From contig NZ_JAJEQM010000007.1 of assembly GCF_020687385.1 (NCBI RefSeq), positions 62,001 through 126,000 on the forward strand: a stretch of 64,000 nt of DNA. Direction: 5' to 3'. Below the pieces are notes generated by a model. That model had not been told where the DNA came from. It made no database searches and was given only the letters and a program-made list of their open reading frames with translations. The DNA is from Hominilimicola fabiformis. GTDB lineage: Bacteria; Bacillota; Clostridia; UBA1381. Positions 55,386 to 64,000 of the stretch are shown in pieces; position 1 is the first letter of the stretch; each line of letters opens with the position of its first letter. The position numbers and the translations under genes were made by a program.

Positions 55386-57350
55386 ATGGATAAATTTGAA
55401 CTTGTTTCTGAATTTAAACCACAAGGAGATCAGCCGCAGGCAATTCAAACACTTGTTGACGGAATAAAAAAAGGCGAGAAATGCCAAACTTTGCTCGGTG
55501 TAACAGGTTCGGGAAAAACTTTCACTATGGCAAATGTCATTGCACAAGTGAACAAACCTACCATTGTACTTGCTCATAATAAAACCCTTGCCGCACAGCT
55601 TTGCAGTGAATTTAAAGAATTTTTTCCAAATAACTGTGTTGAATTTTTCGTGTCGTATTACGATTATTATCAACCAGAGGCATATATTCCGCAAACCGAT
55701 ACGTTTATCGAGAAAAATTCACTGACCAATGATGAAATAGATAAACTACGTCACAGTGCCACATTTGCTTTGCTTGAAAGAAAGGACGTTATAATCGTAG
55801 CAAGTGTATCTTGCATATACGGTTTGGGCGATCCTGAAGATTATAAAAATCTTATGCTTTCTTTGCGTGTAGGAATGGTAAAAGACAGAGATGAGCTTCT
55901 AAAAAAACTTGTTTCAATGCAATATGAAAGAAATGATATTAACTTTGTCAGAAACAAGTTTCGCGTCAGAGGTGACGTGGTGGAAATATTTCCGTCCAAT
56001 AACGGTGAAAACGCTATTCGTGTCGAGTTTTTCGGCGACGAAATAGAACGTATTTGCGAAGTAAACGTAGTTACAGGTGAAATTGTAGGTGTAAGGCAAC
56101 ACGCAGTTATATCTCCGGCCTCTCACTATGTTACAACCAACGAAAAAATGATTGCGGCACTTGCAGGAATAGAGGCTGAAATGCGTGAACAGGTTAAGTA
56201 TTTCAAAGAACGTGATTTACTTATCGAGGCACAAAGAATTGAACAGCGTACAATGTACGATATAGAAATGATGCAGGAAATAGGATTTTGTCAAGGTATA
56301 GAAAACTATTCAAGACATATAAGCGGTCGTGCTCCGGGAAGTGCACCGTATACGTTGCTTGACTATTTTCCTGACGATTATCTTATGATTATAGACGAGT
56401 CACACGTTACAATACCGCAGGTGCGTGCGATGTATAACGGTGACAGAGCCAGAAAGGAAACGCTTATTAAATATGGTTTCCGTTTGCCGAGTGCGGCTGA
56501 TAACAGACCTTTGAAATTTGAAGAATTTGAAGATAGATTAAATCAGGTAATATTCACAAGCGCGACACCGTCAGATTATGAAAAAGAACATTCAACGGTT
56601 GTTGCGGAACAGGTTATCAGACCGACAGGACTTCTTGACCCTAAAATAACAATTAAACCTACCGAAAATCAAATTGATGACCTTATCGGTGAAATTAATA
56701 AGCGTACCGAACAAGGTTTTAGAACGCTTGTGACAACGCTTACAAAACGTATGGCGGAGGATTTGACCGATTATCTTACCGGTGTAGGTATTAAAGTTCG
56801 TTATATGCACTCCGATATATCGACAATCGAACGTGCGGAAATTATCAAAGATTTGCGTATGGGTGAATTTGATGTACTTGTCGGAATTAACCTTTTAAGA
56901 GAAGGACTTGATATACCCGAAGTTGCACTTGTTGCGATACTTGACGCGGATAAAGAAGGTTTCTTAAGAAGTGAAATGTCACTTATTCAGACTATCGGTC
57001 GTGCCGCGCGTAACAGTGAGGGACAAGTTATTATGTATGCCGATACGGTTACAAAATCAATGAAAAAGGCGATTGACGAAACAGACAGACGTCGAGGTAT
57101 TCAGCAGAAGTTTAATGAAGAACACGGCATAATACCAAAGACAATTAAGAAAGACATCAGAGATATTATAGAATCATTAAAGCCTATTGAGGACGATACC
57201 GAAACCGCAGAAGAAAATATCATAAATTACGAAAAGACCATTGCCGAGCTTCAGGCTAAGATGATTAAAGCGGCTGAAAATCTTGAATTTGAAGAAGCCG
57301 CGGCTTTGCGTGACAGAATACGAAAATTAGAAAAAGAAATGAGTGAATAA
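55386..57350 (+). CDS. uvrB: Excinuclease ABC subunit B
   Basis: A 654-residue DNA-repair helicase-like protein that receives damaged DNA from UvrA and recruits UvrC. Walker A GVTGSGKT (38-45), the beta-hairpin region [12 protein letters not shown], the DEAD-type box [11 protein letters not shown], motif VI-like QTIGRAARN, and the C-terminal UVR motif ([18 protein letters not shown]) that binds UvrC are all present. GGGGAG lies before the ATG. Length is normal for Firmicutes. Confidence 0.98.
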   Translation: MDKFELVSEFKPQGDQPQAIQTLVDGIKKGEKCQTLLGVTGSGKTFTMANVIAQVNKPTIVLAHNKTLAAQLCSEFKEFFPNNCVEFFVSYYDYYQPEAYIPQTDTFIEKNSLTNDEIDKLRHSATFALLERKDVIIVASVSCIYGLGDPEDYKNLMLSLRVGMVKDRDELLKKLVSMQYERNDINFVRNKFRVRGDVVEIFPSNNGENAIRVEFFGDEIERICEVNVVTGEIVGVRQHAVISPASHYVTTNEKMIAALAGIEAEMREQVKYFKERDLLIEAQRIEQRTMYDIEMMQEIGFCQGIENYSRHISGRAPGSAPYTLLDYFPDDYLMIIDESHVTIPQVRAMYNGDRARKETLIKYGFRLPSAADNRPLKFEEFEDRLNQVIFTSATPSDYEKEHSTVVAEQVIRPTGLLDPKITIKPTENQIDDLIGEINKRTEQGFRTLVTTLTKRMAEDLTDYLTGVGIKVRYMHSDISTIERAEIIKDLRMGEFDVLVGINLLREGLDIPEVALVAILDADKEGFLRSEMSLIQTIGRAARNSEGQVIMYADTVTKSMKKAIDETDRRRGIQQKFNEEHGIIPKTIKKDIRDIIESLKPIEDDTETAEENIINYEKTIAELQAKMIKAAENLEFEEAAALRDRIRKLEKEMSE

Positions 57351-57351
57351 A

Positions 57352-57732
57352 ATGGATTATGAGCTTAAAAATAAGCTTGTTAAGATAATTTCAAAAAATA
57401 TTCTCACTCCTGTTATATATATGATTGAAAACGATAATCTACTTGATTTTATATGTTTTTGTGATAGAAATATAAAAATGCAGGAAATATATAATGTAGA
57501 ACAGCAAATAAAAGAGGTTACAAACAAAAATGTTGAGATAATCGACATTCGTGAATTCGGCGAATCGGAAAGAATTGAAGTGATAAATCAAGCGACTTTA
57601 ATTTATTCCGAACATCCGCTGATCGAAAAAATATTTGCTCAATCAATGATGGAAGATTTTAAAATTGCTATGGATGAAAGAAAGGACGTTCAGCAGAGAT
57701 ATAAAGAATGCGGAACGTGCTATTTACAGTAA
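57352..57732 (+). CDS. Small uncharacterised protein between uvrB and uvrA
   Basis: A 126-residue protein starting at ATG 57352, one base after the uvrB stop (the in-frame GTG at 57343 lies inside uvrB and is less likely). The sequence [40 protein letters not shown] resembles the C-terminal part of minimal nucleotidyltransferases (MNT type), but the N-terminal GSxxxG-D catalytic motif is missing. It ends ECGTCYLQ, with a CxxC. It could be a degenerate, non-catalytic MNT-like fold. Its tight place between two UvrABC genes suggests co-expression; no function can be assigned. Confidence 0.65.
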   Translation: MDYELKNKLVKIISKNILTPVIYMIENDNLLDFICFCDRNIKMQEIYNVEQQIKEVTNKNVEIIDIREFGESERIEVINQATLIYSEHPLIEKIFAQSMMEDFKIAMDERKDVQQRYKECGTCYLQ

Positions 57733-57747
57733 AACAGAGGTAAATCA

Positions 57748-60570
57748 ATGGAAAAGGATATTATAATTAAAGGTGCAAGAGAGCATAATCTTAAAAATAT
57801 CGATGTAAAAATACCACGAGAAAAGCTTGTCGTACTTACGGGGCTTTCGGGCTCCGGTAAATCATCTTTGGCGTTTGATACAATTTATGCAGAGGGACAA
57901 AGAAGATACGTAGAGTCACTGTCGTCATATGCAAGAATGTTTCTCGGTCAAATGGAAAAGCCAGATGTAGATTATATTGACGGTTTGTCGCCTGCAATCA
58001 GCATCGACCAAAAAACAACATCAAAAAATCCACGTTCAACAGTCGGTACAGTTACCGAAATATACGATTATTTAAGACTTTTGTATGCCCGAATCGGTAT
58101 ACCGCATTGCCCTAAATGCGGTAAAGAGGTTCAAAGACAGAGTATAGACCAAATTGTTGACAAAGTTATGTCATTGGGCGAAGGTACAAAAATTCAAATT
58201 CTTGCGCCTGTTATACGCGGTAAAAAAGGTGAGCAAAAAAAAGTATTTGAAAATGCAAGAAAAAGCGGATATGTGCGTGTAAAGGCCGACGGTGAACAAT
58301 ATGATTTAAGTGAGCCGATAGAGTTAAAGAAAACGCAAAAGCACAACATAGAAATTATCATAGACAGATTGATTATTCGTGAAAATATTGTTCAGAGACT
58401 TACCGATTCACTTGAAACAGCCATTGCATTGACAGGTGATGTTGTGCTTGTCGAGGTTATCGGCGGAGAGATTATGTCTTTCAGTCAGAATTTTGCGTGT
58501 GATGATTGCGGTATCAGTTTGCAGGAGCTTACTCCGAGATTGTTTTCTTTCAATAATCCATACGGTGCGTGTGATAATTGTGACGGTTTGGGTGCGTTGT
58601 CTAAAATCGACCCCGACCTTGTTATAGCAGACGAAAATTTAAGTATAATAAACGGTGCTATTTCAGCGACAGGCTGGGCAAATGCAAATAAAAAAGATTC
58701 GATGGCTTATATGTATTTTACAGCCCTTGCAGATTACTACGGATTTGATGTAAATACACCGTATAAAGATTTGCCGAAAGATATACAAAACATTATTCTT
58801 TACGGAACAGGCGATACAAACATTCCTATGAATTATGAACGCAGTTACGGCAGCGGTAAATACAGTGCACCGTTTGAAGGCGTTATAACAAACCTTGAAA
58901 GACGTTATAATGCCAACACATACGATTATGTAAAGAACGACATTGAACGTTACGTCAATGACGTAACTTGTCCGAAATGTCACGGTGCAAGACTTAATGA
59001 TGAAGTGCTTGCGGTTACAATTAACGGAGTTAATATATATGAATTTACAACTATGTCTATCCAAAAAGAAATGGATTTTGTAAATTCATTGGAGCTTACC
59101 GACCGTGAAAAAATGATTGGCGAACAGATTTTGAAAGAAATCAAGGCAAGACTTAAATTCTTGCTTGACGTAGGTCTTGATTATCTTTCATTGTCACGTT
59201 CGGCAGGGACTTTGTCGGGCGGTGAGGCACAGAGAATACGTCTTGCAACTCAAATAGGCTCGGGACTTATGGGAGTGTTGTATATTCTTGACGAGCCGAG
59301 TATCGGACTTCATCAACGTGACAATGACAGACTTATCGAAACACTTAAACATCTTCGTGATTTGGGTAATACGGTAATCGTTGTTGAACACGACACCGAT
59401 ACAATGTATGCCGCAGATTATATTGTTGACATCGGTCCGGGAGCAGGTGTAAACGGCGGTGAACTCGTAGGAGAGGGTACCGTTGAAGATTTGATTAAAT
59501 CACCTCGTTCAATAACGGGTAAATATCTTAGCGGTGAACTTAAAATTGAAGTACCTAAGGAACGCAGAAAACCGACGGGTTGGATTGAAGTGCGTGGTGC
59601 AAAAGAAAATAATCTTAAAAACATCAATGTAAAAATACCGACAGGTGTTATGACTTGTGTCACAGGTGTTTCGGGTTCGGGTAAGTCGTCATTGGTAAAT
59701 GAAATACTTTACAAAAAACTTGCTCACGTTTTAAATCGTGCAAGAACTCATGCCGGCGCACATAAAGAGATAAAGGGCATAGAACAGCTTGACAAAATCA
59801 TTGATATAAACCAGTCACCGATTGGAAGAACACCACGTTCAAATCCGGCAACATATACAAATGTTTTCGGTGATATTCGTGAAGTCTTTGCATCTACAAA
59901 TGAGGCAAAAGTGCGTGGTTATAAATCAGGACGTTTTAGCTTTAACGTAAAAGGCGGACGTTGTGAAGCTTGTAGCGGTGACGGTATAAAGAAGATAGAA
60001 ATGCACTTCCTGGCGGATATATTTGTTCCTTGCGAGGTATGTAAGGGTAAGAGATATAACAGAGAAACTCTTGAAGTTAAATACAAGGGCAAAAATATTT
60101 ATGAAGTGCTTGAAATGACGGTTGATGAGGGTGTTGAATTTTTTGGAAACATTCCGAAGATAAAGAGAAAACTTGAAACTTTACAGGAAGTCGGTCTTGG
60201 ATATATCAAACTCGGTCAAAGCTCAACAACTTTGTCAGGCGGTGAAGCACAACGTGTTAAACTTGCAACGGAGCTTTCAAAGAGAAGTACAGGGAAGACG
60301 ATTTATATTCTTGACGAGCCTACAACAGGACTTCATACTGCTGACGTTCACAAACTTACGGAAGTGCTTGATAAACTTGTTGAGGGTGGTAATACCGTTG
60401 TTGTAATCGAACATAACCTTGACGTTATAAAAACCGCAGACTATATCATTGATATGGGACCTGAGGGCGGCGATAACGGCGGTACCGTGATTGCGTCAGG
60501 TACACCTGAGCATGTTGCAAAAGTCGAAAAATCTTATACCGGAAAATATTTAAAGAAAATGCTCGAATAA
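57748..60570 (+). CDS. uvrA: Excinuclease ABC subunit A
   Basis: A 940-residue damage-recognition ATPase with two ABC units. First unit: Walker [10 protein letters not shown] (about 32-40), zinc module CPKCGKEVQ, a second Cys cluster around FACDDCG and CDNCDGLG, signature [19 protein letters not shown]. Second unit: GVSGSGKSS, zinc module [11 protein letters not shown] with [10 protein letters not shown], signature [17 protein letters not shown] and Walker [13 protein letters not shown]. Full length and intact. No terminator is visible between its stop and the T-box promoter 4 bp downstream. Confidence 0.98.
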   Translation: MEKDIIIKGAREHNLKNIDVKIPREKLVVLTGLSGSGKSSLAFDTIYAEGQRRYVESLSSYARMFLGQMEKPDVDYIDGLSPAISIDQKTTSKNPRSTVGTVTEIYDYLRLLYARIGIPHCPKCGKEVQRQSIDQIVDKVMSLGEGTKIQILAPVIRGKKGEQKKVFENARKSGYVRVKADGEQYDLSEPIELKKTQKHNIEIIIDRLIIRENIVQRLTDSLETAIALTGDVVLVEVIGGEIMSFSQNFACDDCGISLQELTPRLFSFNNPYGACDNCDGLGALSKIDPDLVIADENLSIINGAISATGWANANKKDSMAYMYFTALADYYGFDVNTPYKDLPKDIQNIILYGTGDTNIPMNYERSYGSGKYSAPFEGVITNLERRYNANTYDYVKNDIERYVNDVTCPKCHGARLNDEVLAVTINGVNIYEFTTMSIQKEMDFVNSLELTDREKMIGEQILKEIKARLKFLLDVGLDYLSLSRSAGTLSGGEAQRIRLATQIGSGLMGVLYILDEPSIGLHQRDNDRLIETLKHLRDLGNTVIVVEHDTDTMYAADYIVDIGPGAGVNGGELVGEGTVEDLIKSPRSITGKYLSGELKIEVPKERRKPTGWIEVRGAKENNLKNINVKIPTGVMTCVTGVSGSGKSSLVNEILYKKLAHVLNRARTHAGAHKEIKGIEQLDKIIDINQSPIGRTPRSNPATYTNVFGDIREVFASTNEAKVRGYKSGRFSFNVKGGRCEACSGDGIKKIEMHFLADIFVPCEVCKGKRYNRETLEVKYKGKNIYEVLEMTVDEGVEFFGNIPKIKRKLETLQEVGLGYIKLGQSSTTLSGGEAQRVKLATELSKRSTGKTIYILDEPTTGLHTADVHKLTEVLDKLVEGGNTVVVIEHNLDVIKTADYIIDMGPEGGDNGGTVIASGTPEHVAKVEKSYTGKYLKKMLE

Positions 60571-60574
60571 AACC

Positions 60575-60603
60575 TTGACAAAATAAAAAAAGAGTGTTAG
60601 AAT
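60575..60603 (+). promoter_or_regulatory. Promoter of the thrS T-box leader
   Basis: -35 TTGACA (60575-60580), 17-bp spacer, -10 TAGAAT (60598-60603) preceded by TGT, giving an extended -10. Confidence 0.75.
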
Positions 60604-60611
60604 AATTTTAA

Positions 60612-60871
60612 AGCGTAGATGAAGACAGTAGCATTAAGCAAAAGTCACAAGAGAGAGAACGTCATGGGCTGTAAGCGTTCTTTGATGGGCTTGATGTGAA
60701 TACCACTTCGGAGCTGCGGACTGAACAATTTATATTAAGTAAGTTTTGCCGTATTCCTTACGAAACAAGGACGAACTAAGTGACAGCATTATATGCTGTA
60801 ATTAGGGTGGAACCGTGTATATTTATGCACCCCTAAGGTATGGATATTATCCGTACTTTAGGGGTGTTTTT
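60612..60871 (+). ncRNA. Threonine T-box riboswitch
   Basis: A leader of about 260 nt before thrS. Stem I contains GTGAATACCACTTCGG, whose ACC is a threonine codon and fits the specifier position. The T-box sequence AGGGTGGAACCGTG is at 60804-60817. The terminator is CACCCCTAA/TTAGGGGTG (60828-60836 with 60858-60866) plus a T-run to 60871. The AGGGTG of the T-box can instead pair with CACCCCT to form the antiterminator. Uncharged tRNA-Thr should stabilise the antiterminator and switch on thrS. Exact left boundary uncertain. Confidence 0.93.
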
Positions 60872-60899
60872 AGTTTATAAAAAGAAAGGACTAATAAAA

Positions 60900-62648
60900 A
60901 TGGAAATGAATGAACTACAAACACTAAGACATTCAGCCTCGCATATGCTTGCACAGGCTGTAAAAAGACTTTATCCGGATACAAAACTTGCTATCGGTCC
61001 GGCTATTGATGACGGTTTTTACTATGATTTTGATACGGAGCATACTTTCACCCCTGAGGATTTAGAAGCTCTTGAAAAAGAAATGAAAAAAATCGCTAAA
61101 GAAAACCTTAAGATCGAAAGATTTGAATTGCCGAGAGCAGAGGCTCTTGAATTAATGAAAGATGAGCCATACAAAGTTGAATTGATTAACGATTTACCTG
61201 AAGATGCTACAATTTCTTTCTATAAGCAAGGCGATTTTGTTGACCTATGTGCAGGACCTCACGTAAATTACACAAGCAAGGTTAAAGCATACAAACTTCT
61301 AAGTGCAACAGGCGCATATTGGAGAGGTAATGAGAAAAACAAGATGTTACAACGTATTTACGGTACTGCTTTCCTAAATAAAGCCGACCTTGAGGCACAT
61401 CTTGAACAGCTTGAAGAGGCAAAAAAACGTGACCATAATAAGCTTGGACGTGAACTTGAATTGTTTACAACAGTTGATTATATCGGTCAAGGTCTTCCTA
61501 TTATGCTTCCAAAGGGTGCAAGAGTAATTCAATTACTTCAAAGATGGGTTGAAGATGAAGAACAAAAGCGTGGTTGGCAGCTTACAAAGACACCTCTAAT
61601 GGCAAAGAGCGACTTGTATAAAATTTCAGGTCACTGGGATCACTATAAAGAAGGTATGTTCGTACTTGGCGATGAAGAAAAGGATAAGGAAGTATTTGCA
61701 CTTCGTCCGATGACTTGTCCGTTCCAGTATCAAGCGTTTTTAAACAGAGGTCGTTCATACAGAGATTTGCCTATGAGACTTAATGAAACATCGACACTTT
61801 TCAGAAATGAGGCGTCGGGTGAAATGCACGGACTAATCCGTGTACGTCAGTTCACAATTTCAGAGGGACACTTGATGTGTACACCTGAACAGCTTGAAGA
61901 AGAATTTAAGGGTTGTCTTGAACTTACAAACTATATGCTTACAACTCTTGGATTAATTGAAGACGTTTCATATCGTTTCTCGCAATGGGATCCTGACGAC
62001 AGAGAAAAGTATATCGGTACAGAAGAACAGTGGAACGAAGCACAAGATACGATGGAGAAAATCTTGAAAGATCTTAACATTGATTATAAAGTCGGTGTCG
62101 GTGAGGCTGCATTCTACGGCCCGAAACTTGATATTCAAATTAAGAATGTACACGGTAAGGAAGATACTCTTGTAACAATCCAAATCGACCAAATGCTTGC
62201 CGAAAAATTCGGTATGGAATACGTTGATAAAGACGGTACTAAGAAAAATCCGTATATTATTCACAGGACATCAATCGGTTGTTACGAAAGAACACTTGCA
62301 CTTCTTATCGAAAAGTATGCAGGTGCATTCCCGGTATGGCTTGCTCCTGTACAAATCAAGCTTTTGCCTATTGCGGACAGACATCTGGATTATGTATATG
62401 AAATTAAGAAACAGCTTGAGGCAAACGGTATTTTGCGTGTAGAAGTTGATGACAGAAGTGAAAAACTTGGTTATAAACTTCGTGAGGCACAGCTTGAAAA
62501 AGTACCTTATATGCTTGTTGTCGGTGATAAGGATATTGAAAATAACACTGTATCTGTTCGTTCAAGAAAAGAGGGCGACAAGGGTGCTATGGCAATAGAT
62601 GAATTTATCAAAGCAGTTAAAGAAGAAATCGACACAAAGAGAATATAA
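60900..62648 (+). CDS. thrS: Threonyl-tRNA synthetase, short form without TGS domain
   Basis: A 582-residue class II synthetase. I start at ATG 60900, 9 nt after AAAGGA; an earlier in-frame start would lie inside the T-box terminator. The protein opens directly at the editing domain (HSASHMLAQAV, HxxxH zinc/editing motif), so the usual N-terminal TGS domain of about 60 residues is absent. The catalytic core has MTCPFQYQAF, motif 2 (RLNETSTLFRNEASGEMHGLIRVRQF) and motif 3 (HRTSIGCYERTLALLIEKYAG), followed by the anticodon-binding domain (about 480-582). Short ThrRS forms are known in some Clostridia. Expression is controlled by the T-box upstream. Confidence 0.96.
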   Translation: MEMNELQTLRHSASHMLAQAVKRLYPDTKLAIGPAIDDGFYYDFDTEHTFTPEDLEALEKEMKKIAKENLKIERFELPRAEALELMKDEPYKVELINDLPEDATISFYKQGDFVDLCAGPHVNYTSKVKAYKLLSATGAYWRGNEKNKMLQRIYGTAFLNKADLEAHLEQLEEAKKRDHNKLGRELELFTTVDYIGQGLPIMLPKGARVIQLLQRWVEDEEQKRGWQLTKTPLMAKSDLYKISGHWDHYKEGMFVLGDEEKDKEVFALRPMTCPFQYQAFLNRGRSYRDLPMRLNETSTLFRNEASGEMHGLIRVRQFTISEGHLMCTPEQLEEEFKGCLELTNYMLTTLGLIEDVSYRFSQWDPDDREKYIGTEEQWNEAQDTMEKILKDLNIDYKVGVGEAAFYGPKLDIQIKNVHGKEDTLVTIQIDQMLAEKFGMEYVDKDGTKKNPYIIHRTSIGCYERTLALLIEKYAGAFPVWLAPVQIKLLPIADRHLDYVYEIKKQLEANGILRVEVDDRSEKLGYKLREAQLEKVPYMLVVGDKDIENNTVSVRSRKEGDKGAMAIDEFIKAVKEEIDTKRI

Positions 62649-62670
62649 TTGTTAATGTAACGTAAATTTG

Positions 62671-62702
62671 CTCCCCGACATACTATACAGTGTCGGGGAG
62701 GG
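62671..62702 (+). promoter_or_regulatory. Hairpin covering the yunB ribosome site
   Basis: CTCCCCGACA and TGTCGGGGAG (62671-62680 with 62691-62700) form a perfect 10-bp stem. No T-run follows. The 3' arm runs into the GGAGG (62697-62701) that lies 7 nt before the yunB ATG, so the stem would hide the ribosome site. It may also act as a weak thrS terminator. Confidence 0.6.
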
Positions 62703-62708
62703 ATTTAT

Positions 62709-63359
62709 ATGAGGCTTGGACTTTCACGAACAAGAAACAGAAGTTTAAAAGGTGTAGGAATATTTTTTACACTGTTTTTTTTGATTTTTCTTATATGGCT
62801 TATATTCACAAAATTGCAACCGTCTTTTATCGAATATGCAAAGGTGTATTCAAATAACATTGCAAATGAGGTTGTAAACAGTGCAGTAGATGATGTATTT
62901 GTTAAAGAAGAATACCAAAGCCTTGCAAAAATTATGGAGAATTCCTCCGAAAATATAAAGGCAATCGAAACGGATACCGCAAAGATCAATCGCTTAAAAT
63001 CGGCAATAATACAGTCAATGCAGAAAAATATTGATTCACATAAAAGCGATACGGTATATGTACCGCTCGGAAGCTGCAGTAATTTATATTTTCTTGCCGG
63101 ACTCGGTCCTAAAGTGCCGATACGAATATATCCGGTCAGTATTGTAAATGCTGATTTTAAAGAGAGTTTTGACTCTGTCGGTATTAATCAGGTAAAGCAT
63201 AAATTGTATTTAGACGTATCTATGAAAATGTCATTCGTGGGAATGATGTTTGCACAATCCGACACTGTGGAAACATCAGTGCTTTTAAATGAAACGATTA
63301 TTGTAGGTGACACACCGACTTATTACGGAAATGGTGGAATGACTGCATCAGTCGAATAG
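62709..63359 (+). CDS. yunB: Sporulation protein YunB
   Basis: A 216-residue protein with an N-terminal membrane helix (about 15-38) followed by an external domain. It contains LQPSFIEYAKVYSNNIANEVVNSAV and IYVPLGS-type sequence (TVYVPLGSCSNLYFLAG, then GPKVPIRIYPVS), the hallmarks of YunB, made in the mother cell during spore formation in Bacillus under sigma-E. Its precise job is unknown. The gene lies between thrS and ligA and may be translated poorly unless the hairpin over its ribosome site opens. Confidence 0.9.
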   Translation: MRLGLSRTRNRSLKGVGIFFTLFFLIFLIWLIFTKLQPSFIEYAKVYSNNIANEVVNSAVDDVFVKEEYQSLAKIMENSSENIKAIETDTAKINRLKSAIIQSMQKNIDSHKSDTVYVPLGSCSNLYFLAGLGPKVPIRIYPVSIVNADFKESFDSVGINQVKHKLYLDVSMKMSFVGMMFAQSDTVETSVLLNETIIVGDTPTYYGNGGMTASVE

Positions 63360-63374
63360 AAAGGAATTTTATTA

Positions 63375-64000
63375 ATGAACGATATTGAAAAACGTATTGA
63401 AGAATTGACAAATGAACTTAATTATCATAACCACAAGTATTATGTTGATGATGCTCCCGAAATTTCTGATTTTGCGTTTGATAAAATGCTTGTAGAACTT
63501 GAACAGCTTGAAGAAAAATATCCCGAATATAAAAAGAAAAATTCACCTACAGTAAGAGTAGGCGGAGAAGCTGTTAAAAGTTTTGGTGAAGTTCATCACG
63601 ACGTGCCTATGTTAAGTCAGCAAAAGGCATTTTCAAAAGAAGAAATACTTGACTTTGACAGACGTGTAAGAGCCGTTGTACATGATGTAAATTACGTTGT
63701 TGAGCAGAAAATTGACGGCTTATCTGTTTCTCTTGAATATGTAGACGGTGAATTTACAAGAGGTTCGACGCGCGGTGACGGTATTAACGGTGAGGATGTT
63801 ACGGAAAATCTGAAAACAATTAAGAGCATACCTCTTACCTTAAAAGACGATATACCTTTTCTTGAGGTAAGAGGAGAAGTATTTTTGTCAAGAGATAACT
63901 TTAATAAAATAAACGATATTTTAGAGGCGAGCGAACAACCGCTTTTTGCAAATCCGCGTAATGCAGCGGCAGGCTCACTAAGACAGCTTGATCCCAAAAT
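63375..64000 (+). CDS. ligA: NAD-dependent DNA ligase LigA, 3' end outside window
   Basis: The first 208 codons of ligA. The start is ATG 63375 with AAAGGA upstream, 15 nt after yunB. Visible parts are the NAD-binding Ia domain ([26 protein letters not shown]) and the start of the nucleotidyltransferase domain: catalytic Lys112 in [43 protein letters not shown] and [18 protein letters not shown]. The usual motif is xLKIDGLA; the Q before Lys is a mild variant. It joins Okazaki fragments using NAD+. The frame is open to the window edge. Confidence 0.97.
   Translation, partial: MNDIEKRIEELTNELNYHNHKYYVDDAPEISDFAFDKMLVELEQLEEKYPEYKKKNSPTVRVGGEAVKSFGEVHHDVPMLSQQKAFSKEEILDFDRRVRAVVHDVNYVVEQKIDGLSVSLEYVDGEFTRGSTRGDGINGEDVTENLKTIKSIPLTLKDDIPFLEVRGEVFLSRDNFNKINDILEASEQPLFANPRNAAAGSLRQLDPK

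Noticed and set aside
60840-60899. Upstream start for thrS
   Set aside because: The extra codons lie in the T-box terminator hairpin; ATG 60900 has its own ribosome site.
1-64000. CRISPR arrays, tRNA/rRNA genes, insertion sequences, prophage
   Set aside because: No regularly spaced repeats, no tRNA cloverleaf or rRNA sequence, and no transposase, integrase or phage structural gene was seen. The DUF5131 gene alone, though named after a phage protein, does not indicate a prophage.

Overview
The window is AT-rich DNA from a Firmicutes bacterium of the class Clostridia. The evidence is AGGAGG-type ribosome sites, rho-independent terminators, a threonine T-box leader, Rex, separate SecD and SecF, an S-layer-homology (SLH) protein, and spore-associated genes (yunB, a SpoVB-type flippase). 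Very large secreted carbohydrate-active enzymes and a rhamnose-type ABC importer suggest a gut plant-polysaccharide degrader, probably of pectin (rhamnogalacturonan). A Monoglobus-like organism would fit, but that is inference.

Layout. 2-5752: 3' part of a giant SLH-anchored surface protein. 5781-16707: an AraC regulator divergent from a 2,350-residue esterase/GH95 enzyme, then a GH43-type enzyme with Ig-like and carbohydrate-binding modules. 16774-18710: a membrane-anchored heavy-metal (HMA) protein behind tandem dyad operators, then a MATE exporter. 18796-24659: secDF facing away from rnr and a 23S rRNA methyltransferase gene. 24805-32814: a 2,669-residue secreted protein with four esterase-type domains. 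33229-42331: sugar ABC importer, YesM/YesN-type two-component system, a 43-residue zinc-ribbon protein and a PfkB sugar kinase. 42328-44422 (minus strand): a decayed macrodomain and SirTM sirtuin pair with an intact DUF5131 gene. 44530-46227: SpoVB/MurJ-like flippase. 46415-53741: aspS, a structured non-coding stretch, a GldA/F/G-like ABC system with a DUF4340 protein, and an alpha/beta hydrolase. 53899-60570: rex, a P-loop/Asp23 fusion, uvrB, a small conserved-looking gene, uvrA. 60575-64000: T-box, thrS, yunB, ligA (cut by the window edge).

How the genes may work together. The secreted enzymes carry deacetylase-type domains beside glycosidase domains, as expected for stripping esters and side sugars from acetylated pectin. 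The ABC importer, whose binding protein resembles RhaS, would take up the released sugar. The YesM/YesN pair would sense it and the PfkB kinase may phosphorylate it. Two direct repeats 21 bp apart upstream of the GH95 gene look like the binding site of the adjacent AraC protein.

Most unusual points: the macrodomain/SirTM/DUF5131 locus, where the macrodomain has one in-frame TGA inside its C-F-x-P-x-H-x-C signature and the sirtuin has lost its middle but kept its out-of-frame native tail; the P-loop/Asp23 fusion next to rex; and the four-esterase polypeptide. No tRNA, rRNA, CRISPR array, insertion sequence or phage was found. All identifications come from reading motifs by eye; no database search was run.
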